A program made the translations under genes and the position numbers. From positions 2,790,001 to 2,854,000 of the forward strand of contig JAHYIO010000031.1 in the NCBI GenBank assembly GCA_020543525.1: a stretch of DNA of 64,000 nucleotides, written 5' to 3'. Of this stretch, positions 11,429-21,629 are shown piece after piece. This DNA comes from Coriolopsis trogii. Lineage: Eukaryota > Basidiomycota > Agaricomycetes > Polyporales > Polyporaceae. The notes under the pieces are model-generated. The model worked only from the letters and a program-made list of their open reading frames with translations, made no database searches and was not told the origin of the DNA. Numbering within the stretch: the first letter of the stretch is position 1; each line of letters opens with the position of its first letter.

Positions 11429-12647
11429 TGGGGTTGTGGGTTGGTTCCTGAGCAGTTTCTGAGACTCTTTGTAGATATATACTAGGGGCGGAAGCTGTTT
11501 GGGAGATGAAGAGAAGGAAGGCGGGGTGAATGTCGCCAAAACAAGTACCCACTGTCTTATATACCTACTACCCCAGTCACGGACTCACGGTGATGATTGG
11601 TATGTGGGGGGCGGTGCACACTAAGCACTGGCGAAGGCTGGAGAACTTCGGATTGGGTGAAACCCAGCGCCACATGCGCCTGTCGGAAGTGAGCAGTATG
11701 AAATCGCCAGCTGACTACCCGACTACCAGGACGTACCGTATGCGGCAGAGTCGGAATGATCTGAGCCTGCAGGCGCCTGCGCGTACGGTGAGCGGCGGTC
11801 AAGAAGGGGAGGGGATTTGACAAACGCGTCGAAGGCGATGACGGAGAGCGGGGGCACCGGTTTACAGATCAAAGACACGGTCGGCGAATTGACAGGGGTA
11901 CTCAATCTCCTGTGGAGGCACTACATAGCATTGGACATGACATGCCTGCGAAGATCGCATCTTCCGATGGAGTTTGGGGTACAGTCTGCCATCGCCGTGA
12001 TATACCGTAAGTCAGAGGAAGCCTGACCTCCAGTATATAGGATCGGAGGTGTATCGCAGGGTGGGGATGCACTTACCAAGCACTCGCTGCCCCGGGTTCA
12101 TCCATACATACAACTTGCTAAATGAAACTTATACGTATACACGACATTGCGATGGACCTCTGACTCGGTCCGCTACCTTGAGACGTCTTAGCCTTCATTG
12201 TTCTAGTGAAAGCATCCGTTTTCAACGACGATATCGAACAGTGGGATCAAGGTTGAGCAAAAGTGAGTCGTGTGAACGATAAGTTGTAACACCTGAGGCT
12301 GCAGCTGGTTGAAGTTCAACGCTGTTCAACGGTTGTCCATGGATCGGCTGAAGAGCTCCGAGTCCTTCCCGCAGTCTTCCCAGATAGACGCCAATCTTAT
12401 CTTATCATGGCCCCTGCTCCACGGCACAGGCATGACATAGGGGCAAGTGCAGTCCGCCAAGGTGATTACTGTAGTTTCTTACCATCGCTCCTGCCTTGGT
12501 CCTCTGCCCACACATCTTCTCTCGACACTCACAACCATTCTTGCTCTCCTTCTGTCTGCACCTCATTTATTCCGAACGCGCTACCTCCGACCCTCCGACC
12601 CTCTGAGCGCTGTTCTGACGTCAATTGACCGCCCTATTCAAGTCGCA
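11429..12647. other. Divergent intergenic region, no gene recognised
   Basis: About 1.2 kb between the AIM24-like gene and the next rightward gene. Only short open frames without familiar motifs are seen. It must contain both promoters; the stretch just before 12648 is pyrimidine-rich, as is common in basidiomycete promoters. Confidence 0.4.
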
Positions 12648-13324
12648 ATGAGTCCAATGCCCAACATACCGTCTATAACAGTCGCGGTGAACGCCATGAC
12701 GCCGTCAGAATCCGCAGAGATCGCACTACACGGGTACGCACGCACCTATTCCCCCTCCCAAGCTCTCAACTCACATAATCTCGCACCCTCCGCTCCGCGC
12801 CCCCATTCCTCAACTTCCAACCTTCGCCTCGCCTCCAACCCCCAAACAGCCGCCGCGCACTCACCCCCATCCTCTCCGGGGCCATCTCCGGGGGCATCGT
12901 CGGCGTCGCCTGGATCATCGGCATCATCGTCTGGCTCTACAAACGGCACCGCCGCGCCGCCCGCGCAAAAGCAGCCGGCTACCGCTCCTACCGCGAGTTC
13001 CTCGACCCGCCCAAGAAGCAGGACGCGTTCATCATCCCCCCAGACCCCGCCGTCATCAAGGGCCAGGCGCGCCCCGGACAGAAGTTTGTCGTCGAGGACG
13101 ACGGCAAGCACGGGCACAAGATCAGGCATGCGAACACGGTGCCCATCGCTGAGGTCGACGAGCCGGACCACGCGAGGGGCGACAAGGAGAGTGTGCCCCC
13201 GGGCATGGACCACAGGTCTTCGGCGCCGAGCAGGCTTCCGGACGGTGCGCATTCTCCGCCTGGTCCGGCTCCTATGAAGTCGAAATCAACGGATGCGCTT
13301 GGCGATGGACAGCCCCGCTCGTGA
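12648..13324 (+). CDS. Small single-pass membrane protein of unknown function
   Basis: Two exons (12648-12733, 12850-13324) give 186 aa. Splicing the 116 bp intron moves the frame into ALTPILSGAISGGIVGVAWI IGIIVWLY, a clear transmembrane segment at about residues 31-53. It is followed by a basic stretch (KRHRRAARAKAAGYRSYREF), so the C-terminus is probably cytoplasmic. The tail contains FLDPPKKQDAFIIPPDPAVI and an acidic/Ser/Pro-rich end, MKSKSTDALGDGQPRS. There is no signal peptide before the hydrophobic segment. Small membrane proteins of this shape are common in Agaricomycetes without assigned function. The competing unspliced frame gives a low-complexity Ser/Arg protein and was rejected. 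Confidence 0.7.
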
Positions 13325-13579
13325 CAATGTCTTCCGTAGGACATTGACTGTATGTTCACTGCTATCTCCCCTGAATCGTGTAGAACGCTCACATCTTGAT
13401 ATATCCAGCACTCGCATACACGCCACGCACGTAGATAGACTTTCACGATGCTCACATATTGGACAATGCAGGCATGTAACGCTAGGGATGTACACAGGAC
13501 ATAATACAGCACTATCAAAATCACCATCTTTCACGCTCTCCATGTTTGCTCATCCACTCTCCAACGGCAACCGATCTTC

Positions 13580-16500
13580 TTAGTCGCAGTATGCGCCAAC
13601 GTTTGCGGGCTACATCATCCGTCAGCCAGTCAATCGGTCTGTCCTCAAAATCCAGAGTTTCACGAAGCGACTCACAGCAACATCCCGGGCGTACCGGTAC
13701 AGCACCCCACGCTTCTCGCGGTACTCCCTCGGCACCCACTTCTCGCGGCGGCGCTTCTGCTCCTCTTCGTCGACGAGCCAGTCGATCGTCCGCTTCTCGG
13801 CGTCGATGATGATCCTGTCGCCGTCCTCGACGAGCGCGATCGGACCGCCCACGAAGGCCTCAGGGACGACGTGACCTGTTCCACAGACACAGATACGTGG
13901 ACCTCCAGACACGACAATGGAAGGATGAAGCTTGCAACGTACCGATGATGAACCCGCGTGAAGCACCCGAGAAACGACCGTCAGTGATCAGAGCAGTCTT
14001 GCCGCCAAGGCCGGCACCCATCAAGGCAGCCGTTTGTCCCAACATCTAGCAGATCGTCGCGCGACGTCAGCGACGCGTGAGATGAAACACGGAAGCGTCG
14101 AGCGAACGCACCTCTGGCATACCGGGCGCACCCTTGGGCCCCTGGTAGCGGAAGATGATGACCTGGCCCGCAGTGACCTCCCCGTTCTCGAGCGCATCGA
14201 AGAAGGGCGGAATGCTAGTTTGGTCCCAGCCAGTATCAGCTTTCACATATCCTCTACCAGATAGGACTTGATGGATCGGAGCACACGGACCTGTCGAAGC
14301 ACTTGGCGATACCCTCGAACCGGAGCCCCTCCTTGCCCGTGATCTTCGCGACGGCGGTGTCGGGCGCGAGGTTCCCGCGGAGGATGGTGAGATGGCCGGT
14401 CTGCTTGATCGGGTTGCTCAGCGGGCGGACGACGTCCTGGTTGTCGAACACGAGCTCCGGCACGTCCTCGAGGTTCTCCGCGAGCGTCTTGCCCGTCACG
14501 GTCAGCTGCGTGCCGTCGATGAGGTCCGTGTGTTTGAGGAGGTATTTGAGCAGGGCGGGGATGCCGCCGACCTTGTGGAGGTCTTCCATGACGTACTTGC
14601 CGGAGGGTCTGGCAGAGCGTGAGCATGGACGGTACATAACTAGATATGTGGACGAGACGCACTTCAGGTCGGCGAGGTATGGCGTCTTGTTGGCGACCGT
14701 TTGGAAGTCGTCGATGGTGAGCTCCACCTCCGCCGCACGAGCCATGGCGAGTAGATGGAGGACCTGTCCGAAGCAGAGTGGGTATGAATGCGATGTCTAC
14801 ATCTCTCGAGGGCGCAACACGCACCGCGTTCGTGGAGCCACCGAGCACGTTGACGACCGCGATGGCATTCAGGAACGACTGGCGAGTCAAGATGTCCCTG
14901 TACTATCGCATCAGTCTGTATTCTCCATATCTCCACGTTCGAACTACCTGGGCTTGAGATCGAGCTCAAGGAGGCGCTTGAGGTACCCGGCGGCTTTGAT
15001 GCATTCCTGAACCTTTTCGGGGTACACAGCCGGCGTGCTGGCCGAGTAGGGTAGAGAGAGACCAAGGACCTCCAAGACACTGGACATTGTGTTGGCACTA
15101 TGGGAGAAGACTAAGTCAGCGCATCCCCATTTCCCTCTACAGATCACGCACGTGAACATTCCACCGCATCCACCTGGGCCAGGGCAAGAATGGCGGACGA
15201 CGTCCAGACGCTGCTCCTCGGTGATCTTACCGGTAGCGTATGCACCGTACGACTCGAAGGCGTCTGCAACGTTCATGTCCTCGCCCGCCTTGAAACCCAT
15301 GGACGGGCAGTCGACGTGCCGTTTTCCGGCCTGGATCGAACCGCCGTAGACGATGACGGTCGGACGGTTGTGGCGAGCCGCTGCAATCACACAGCCGGGC
15401 ATGTTCTTGTCGCATCTGGCCAAATGGGTCAGTGTGAAGCATTCTAGGATAGAAGGCGGGTGCAAGTACCCAGGAATGGAAATGTTTCCATCGTAGTGTT
15501 GTGCCTACGCATAATAAAAGTTCAGATAGAGGCTCTAAGGGTAAAAAGTGAGCGTTTCTGACCATCACGACCTAGTGAAGACCCAGTAAGTGAAGTTGCG
15601 CCCAGCTCTGGAATTGTCTCTTACCGTCTCAATGGAGTCCGCGATGAGATCACGACTCGGCAATCTATGAGTCACGGCTCAGCCCTTTGTAAATCTGGCA
15701 TCACCTGTGTTTGTACGCACGAATATCTCATGCCTTAGACAGGGAGGATGAGCATCGCGAGAAAGAATATCTTGAACTTAGCATACTTACCGTCAGTACC
15801 CATGGTGATACCATCACTGGTTCAGTGTTAGTATAGCAGAAATCAATGCAAAAGAGCATGGACTCGCACCTTACACCGATGGTGCTGAACGTAAGACCAA
15901 CAAGACCCTCCTGAGCGCACCCATCCTTGACATGCCTCGCCAGATCAAGCTACCAAGCCGCAGATGTTTGGTTCAGCAAAAGCATCGAACAATCCAAGCA
16001 GGACCTGACTCACCAGGTGGTTGTTGCACGGGTTTCCTGGAAACACATGAGACGAAAAGGCCAAAACTTCATATCAAAGCACAGCAATCATCGCTCACCC
16101 TCCCACCAAATTGGAGAGATACCGATCTGCGTTTACGGCACAGCCGATGGATATGGTGTTCCAATGAGCGACCGTCGATTGGGAACACAACGGTTATACG
16201 TACCTGGGGCTTGTCCAAGTCCTCCGGCGTCACGCCCACAGCGTGCACTGTCAAGATCAATCCGCATTCACCCCGCAGACGTCAATCACCTCTCGCACAG
16301 ACGCAGAAACACTCGACGAGGACGTACACATTGCCTGGGCGCCTCCGCGCCGCTACGAGAACGGTGGATGAGCCGACGACGTCATGGAACGCTTCCAGAG
16401 AGAGTGGACGAACCTTGTCTTGAGTAAGGAAGCATGAGTGCTTGTTGAGTTTGACTCCCGTCGTCGGCGATGGAGGCTTGGGCACCGAGTGACTGCCCGA

Positions 16501-16584
16501 ACGAGGAGGGTCGTGGATCAGCTTCCCGGAAGCCCCATGCATGCAGTGCACGTACATCTCGACGTCTCCTGCGTGTGCAGACAT
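13580..16584 (-). CDS. ILV3: Dihydroxy-acid dehydratase (valine/isoleucine biosynthesis)
   Basis: This enzyme dehydrates 2,3-dihydroxy-isovalerate and 2,3-dihydroxy-3-methylvalerate to the 2-keto acids, the third step of branched-chain amino acid synthesis, using an Fe-S cluster. Blocks appear in family order over about 20 exons: [84 protein letters not shown] (cluster cysteine), [16 protein letters not shown] (cluster cysteine), [52 protein letters not shown] and HVVPEA, ending in NVGAYCD. One predicted exon, 15571-15563, is only 9 nt (VVM). The N-terminus from ATG 16584 ([20 protein letters not shown]) does not look like a normal mitochondrial presequence although Ilv3 is usually mitochondrial; a missed upstream exon or a cytosolic form is possible. 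Confidence 0.9.
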
Positions 16585-17120
16585 GGCGGCGGCAGCAAGG
16601 CGGATGTAAGAAGAGTGAAGGAAAAAAGAGGGGAATAACAGAATACGACCGAGCGACGGCTGGCTATATGCTGTCGCTCAGGACTGGAGAGTGAAAAGGA
16701 TAATTGCGTGAACGGACGACATATGACCCCGGACGGGCCGGGAGAGGTTGCCTGGATGGCGGACCGATGGCAGCGATTCACGTCAGATCGATCTCCAGCA
16801 CGCAATCAGCCCTCTCTCCTGGCCTCGACACTCCGATCGCTCTCAATCTTTGCATATCCCCCCGTCCCGATTGGCTACTCATCTCCTCCCCATCTCAATA
16901 GCTCCTCTTCAGCGACACATCCAACTCGACTCAACTACATACAGCCACAACGCCCACGGTGCACGCTTCCTACTGTGATTTGTTATACCGTTCAGCAGAA
17001 CTAGAATACAGGATGCAAAGCACAGAACGGCACGTTACTGTTCAGCACACCAGCCCGCATGCGCGCACTCTCGCAGCTCTCCGCCTCTTCCTCGAAATAG
17101 TCCGATACTGGTGCGGACAG
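16585..17120. other. Intergenic region upstream of ILV3
   Basis: About 535 bp between the ILV3 start and the PEX5 stop, both on the minus strand. It should hold the ILV3 promoter and the PEX5 3' UTR. No gene, repeat or clear core-promoter box was recognised. Confidence 0.4.
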
Positions 17121-19685
17121 TCAGAAGTCGAAACCCTTCTCGCGGAATGCCTCTAGCTTCGTGCCCGGCCGCGCCAAATCAGCCAGATCGTGGCGGTTCT
17201 ACAGCGCACATCGTCGTCAGAAAACAGCAACGGCATACACAGACAACAACACTCACCATCGCCTGGAACGCTCGCCTCAGAGTCGTCCATAGCTGCTCGC
17301 TCTTTCCGCCGCCAGATGATTCTTGCATAGCGAGCGCGCTCAGGAAGTGCTCGATCGCTTCCTGGTGGGCACCGATGTTCAAGCCTGAGAGATCACTAGA
17401 GTCAAAAGAACGGTACAGCCAGCGAGATTTATATATGACGCACATGCAACGCCGACGTTATATATAGCGCGCGTGTACGTGGGCCGGAGCTGCAGAGCTT
17501 CGCGATACGCCCCTAACGCCTCTTCGGGCTTGTTCCCGTTCGACAGTGACGAACCCAAGCGGTTCCAGAGCAGATAGTCCTATACACGCACAGTTTAAAA
17601 AGAGAAATCGCCAACATTAGCGTGGGAAGCGTACCTTGGGCCGCATGCTGAGCGCCGCCTCGAAGCAGTCCTTTGCCCGCGCGAACTCCCCGCTGGTGTA
17701 GAACAGCACGCCTAGTCCGATCTGTACGTCCGGGTCGACCTCTCCGCGGCTGTATTGCTCGCGTGCGATCTTGAGGTACGCCTCCGTGACTTGCTCTTGC
17801 GAGTGCCATGACGAGTTAGTGAGCGACCTCCATGCCTCCTCGGAGATGCCCGCGTCAGGGAAGCGCGCACTCAGCCAGCGCAGGAGCATCGTATGTGACG
17901 CCCGCTCGTACGACTCGTTCGTGAACGCGATGGCGAGCGACTATGCATGGCATTTGAAAGACCATATAACAAGATATGTGCGTCACACTCACCAGCATGC
18001 CTGCACCCGCGGCACCGGCTGCTTCAGCTCTCTTGACACCCTCCAGGAGCGCGGGCATCGCGACGTCGTCCCGTTCGTCCATGCTTCTGATCTCACCGAG
18101 GAGGATCCAAGCCTCGTATCCGCCTTCGCCGAGGTCTCCCTTTTGGATGGCGGCTTCTAGGAGCAAAGCAGCTTCTGAAAGCGACCCATTCTGGGCCAAA
18201 AGGTCTTTTGCTTCCTGCAGACAAGACATTGTGTGTTGCGGATCAAGGTACTTGTTGTCTTTCTCTGTTGTATCAAGTGATGAGTATCTGCGTAGCAACA
18301 AGTCAAGCAAGGTATGCGCGCACCGAAGACATAGCCTCCCAAGAGCGGTAGACCCTGATCATCGAACTGCACTGGAGGCTCCGTCTCGAAGCCATTGCCC
18401 ATGCTCTCCCATGCATTCTGCATCGCCCCTCCATAATCAAAGTCCAGATCTTCGCGCTGAGAGGACATCATCTGGTTGAACTGCGCCTCCCATTTCGCCA
18501 TGTCCTCCTGGGGAGGCGGTAGGTCAGACTCCTGCAGCTGTTCCCAAACCCTGCGATAGATTGTCTGAATCTCCACCATTCCATGACGATGTAGGCAGAG
18601 ACGCACTTTTCGAAATCCGTCCCTTCATACGGGTTCTCCTCCTGCTCTGCGGCTCGTCCTTTCCCCTTGTCAAGCGTCGCATCTTGTAGCTCACCCGCAA
18701 GTTGATCGACGTCCTCGTCGGTGACTTCTGTGATACGCGCACCCTCGGTTTGGTTCGCAAGTGAAGCATGCAACTGTGCGAACGCGGCGTCGAAGTCGAT
18801 TTCCTTGCCTTTCCCTTTCCCGTGGTCCATACTCGTCTGAGGCATACCCATACCGAAGCTGGACATACCCATCGGCATGGGGCGTCCGTACAAGCCTGAC
18901 TGCATATAGGGCGCCTGGCTGTCTGAAAAGGATGTCAGAACGTCTCTCCTATCTCATGCATGCGGCTTGTCACGATCAGAATTCGGGTTAGAATTCGGGT
19001 TAGAGTCAAGGAGCAAAGTAAATCTAATGTACGACATGCTCCTATGCCCATGACTCGAACCGACGTTTGTCGGAAGCGGACTGGAGGGTACCAACTCACA
19101 ATTCGACTGCAGCGGCATATTCTGCTGACTGGACGGGCGCGCGATCTGCGCTACCCCGTCAAACTCGGAGCTCCAGCCTCCTGCTGCCGAGTGCGTGCGG
19201 TACATCTCGCCAGGGTTCGACTGTCCGGCCGCTTGCATTTCGCTCCAAGCTTTGCTTAGGTCGTGCCCCGCTTGTGGGGGAGCGCTCATGAAGCGTTCGG
19301 GCTCAGGAGGCATGACATGACGGGGCATTGCGAACGAGGGAGGCGCGCCAGCCTGTTGGGAGCCTCCCTCGAAGAATTGGCGGGCCATGGCGATGTCTTG
19401 CTGTGAGCCATGGGCAGCGGAGGAAGTGGGTAGATGGTGAAGCTACAAGTGCGGAATCGGCTGGCACGTTCGTGGACGAAGACACTGCTGTTACTCACCC
19501 GTTGTCCAGAAGGTCCTGCAACCCTGTCCTGTGCGTGGTGATGATGTCAATGACCGCGTCTGTGAACTGGGCGGTTTACATACCTGCTGTAAACTCCGAT
19601 CTCCTTCGGTATGCTTCAGGACTTGTGAGAGAGGATTGAACGGTACCGCACATTCTGCGCCAGATATGAGACCTTGAAGAGACAT
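17121..19685 (-). CDS. PEX5: Peroxisomal targeting signal 1 receptor PEX5
   Basis: A multi-exon gene encoding about 640 aa. The N-terminus [20 protein letters not shown] has the conserved cysteine (residue 12) that is mono-ubiquitinated for receptor recycling, followed by [16 protein letters not shown]. The N-terminal half has several W-x3-F/Y-type motifs for PEX13/PEX14 binding (AWSEM, GWSSEF, VWEQL, KWEAQF, AWESM). The C-terminal half is a TPR domain, with [50 protein letters not shown] and [20 protein letters not shown]. It ends [15 protein letters not shown]5 binds SKL-type signals in the cytosol and docks at the peroxisomal membrane. The second exon near 19528-19500 is short and its exact border is uncertain: the most family-like frame (DRVAGPSGQ) does not join cleanly to the next exon with standard splice sites. 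Confidence 0.93.
18978..19001. repeat. Two tandem 12-bp units with telomere-like GGGTTA in a PEX5 intron
   Basis: The unit AGAATTCGGGTT occurs twice in direct succession and continues as AGAGTC. It lies in a predicted PEX5 intron. Confidence 0.6.
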
Positions 19686-19988
19686 AGCCGGGGATAAAAT
19701 GTGAAGCGCGTGAGGTGTAGGTTGTCGTACGGCCGTGAAGCTGAGTGTTGACGGTAGAAGAGGAAGCCAGGAGAGCGTATGTACGCCGGAGAAGCGGGGT
19801 ACGGCAAACCCCGACCCGTCCCACGTGAAAACAATCACCGACGGCTCTCCGGCGCTCGTCGCTTTTGGCTACTTCAAGTTGAACCACTTTGACAATCTAC
19901 ACTGAATGACTGGTTTGTCCACAAAACCTTGGTCTAGCTCTATGCGTTCGACGGGCAATATTGCCTACAACGACTACTTTGGTGTTCT

Positions 19989-20725
19989 CTAGTCGGAGAA
20001 CACATACGCAAAGACGTCCCAGTGCCTGTCGTCCTTCCACTCGTACTCAATCCTGTTCGCGCAGCTACGCGCCTCTCGATCCCAAACGTGCGCGATCCAC
20101 GCGAAGGCAATGTCAATCCCCGCACTGACTCCGCCTGACGTCCAGCAGTTCCCATCCACCACGTACCGCGCCTCCTTCACCCACTCCACCTTCGGGCCCA
20201 TGGCTATCGTCTCCTTCCACGCCGACTTGTTCGCCGTCGCCTTCTTCCCGTCGAGCACGCCAGCCCGGGCAGCGAACTCCACCCCGGTGCAGACAGTTAT
20301 GAGGTACTTGAGCTTCGGGTACACTTTCTTGATGTAATTGACGACGGGGTCGCTCGTAGCCCAACGCGTCCCGATGCCCCCAGGGACGAGGAGCACCTCC
20401 AAGTCCTCAGGTGCGGTCTCGAACGTGTGCGTGGGTAGGACGTGGAACGCGAATTTAGACCCTGTCTTGTTTGTGGCCGGGTTCGGCTGAGGGTCGTTGG
20501 TCATAGGGTCCATCGAGGGCGCGATGACAAGGAGGTCGAACTTGGTATCCAGCGAAAGCATCTGGAATGCTTCGAGTGGACCGAAGACGTCGAGAGGCTC
20601 GAAGCCAGGGAAGAGGACTACGGCCACCTTCTTGGGCGCGTTCTTCTCGGGTACTACACAGGTGCCGTCAGCGAAACCAGGTTCATGCTGGGCCTACGGC
20701 GTGGCTTACCCAGGATTTGACTCAT
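19989..20725 (-). CDS. DJ-1/PfpI family protein, copy 1
   Basis: Two exons (20725-20710, 20653-19989) give 226 aa. The protein starts MSQILVPEKNAPKKVAVVLF and continues GFEPLDVFGPLEAFQML. The nucleophile elbow LITVCTGVEFAARAGVLDGK carries the expected cysteine, and WTSGGVSAGIDIAFAWI is the usual downstream block. The glutamate in GFEPLD matches the conserved acid near the active cysteine. The family (DJ-1/PfpI, GATase1-like) includes isonitrile hydratases, glyoxalases and chaperones; substrate here is unknown. No signal peptide, so probably cytosolic. It is about 80% similar to copy 2 at 24870-25620, including the position of the intron after codon 5 plus one base. Confidence 0.88.
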
Positions 20726-21629
20726 GATGCAGCAGATGTAAGAGGATGTTGGGCTTGTGAGTCTCCTCTTTCTACTACACTTCAGTTATATACTCTCGCT
20801 GAGGACGCTGTCCACCGTGTCCTACGTTCTCTAACGCGCATCCTAGCCTGTAGACTCGGCCCGCAACGGATCGGCCACACTCCCCGCCTGGGTGCTCTAC
20901 TCCTGATGCCGGTGAACCACCTCACCCATTCTCCTTCTTTTGCGCCTAGACGCTGCACCGTGTTTGTTTGGCGATACAGACATCTGTAAGCCCCAGTCTC
21001 TGTCAGCATGCAAACGGCTGATAAACTAGACATCCTCGCCGTTGACTGTGCGCCAGTCTGGGAATCGCACCACCCAGCGACTCGAGAAGCCTGGAGCTCG
21101 ATTACAAAGCTCGCGGGAGCGAGTGACGGCGGGGACGCGCATGTACGTCCGCCGAGCTCTTCTGTTGTCATCCATCGGAGCGCCGCATGAAGGCAAGCAC
21201 TCGCCATAGCGCTGGTTCAGATCGCGATCCAATGACACCTCTGAACATACTCGACATCGGACACGTCGAACGATAGTAAGTTTGCTAAGACGTACAGGTA
21301 GCGGGTGCAACATGTAGTCCCACTGGTCTCGTACCCCAACGTACGAGTAGAACACCCGCACCCGCCGTTGTCGAGCCTTGGCAAATCCAGGGCCTGGGCG
21401 AGCACAATCCAGCGCTATTCCCTTCTTGCGGACACTTCGAATATGCGGCTTGTCTCCTACAACTCCACGAACTACTGTACACGGTCACAACCGTCCTCCC
21501 TCCTCTGCAGATAATTCCATCATAACGTCAAGACTAGATTCTGACACCGTCACAGACCAAGTCATTTTCATTCCCCGCACTGGCGAGTTCTTCACGAGGA
21601 GCCCATCAACGCCCCCACTGTCTTCGTCC
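20726..21629. promoter_or_regulatory. Promoter region of DJ-1 copy 1, duplicated upstream of copy 2
   Basis: No gene was recognised. Several blocks recur upstream of copy 2: TTATATACTC (a likely TATA box about 60-70 bp before each start), CCACCGTGT, CTCCCCGCCTGGGT, and a longer imperfect block around GCATGTACGT (near 21139 and 26029). So at least 400 bp of upstream DNA was duplicated with the gene. Confidence 0.55.

Noticed and set aside
11087..11539. Longer AIM24 start at 11539
   Set aside because: The extra 37 residues are not family-like and look like translated 5' UTR.
12746..13252. 168-aa minus-strand frame over the small membrane protein gene
   Set aside because: Antisense shadow; the plus-strand spliced model gives a clear transmembrane helix.
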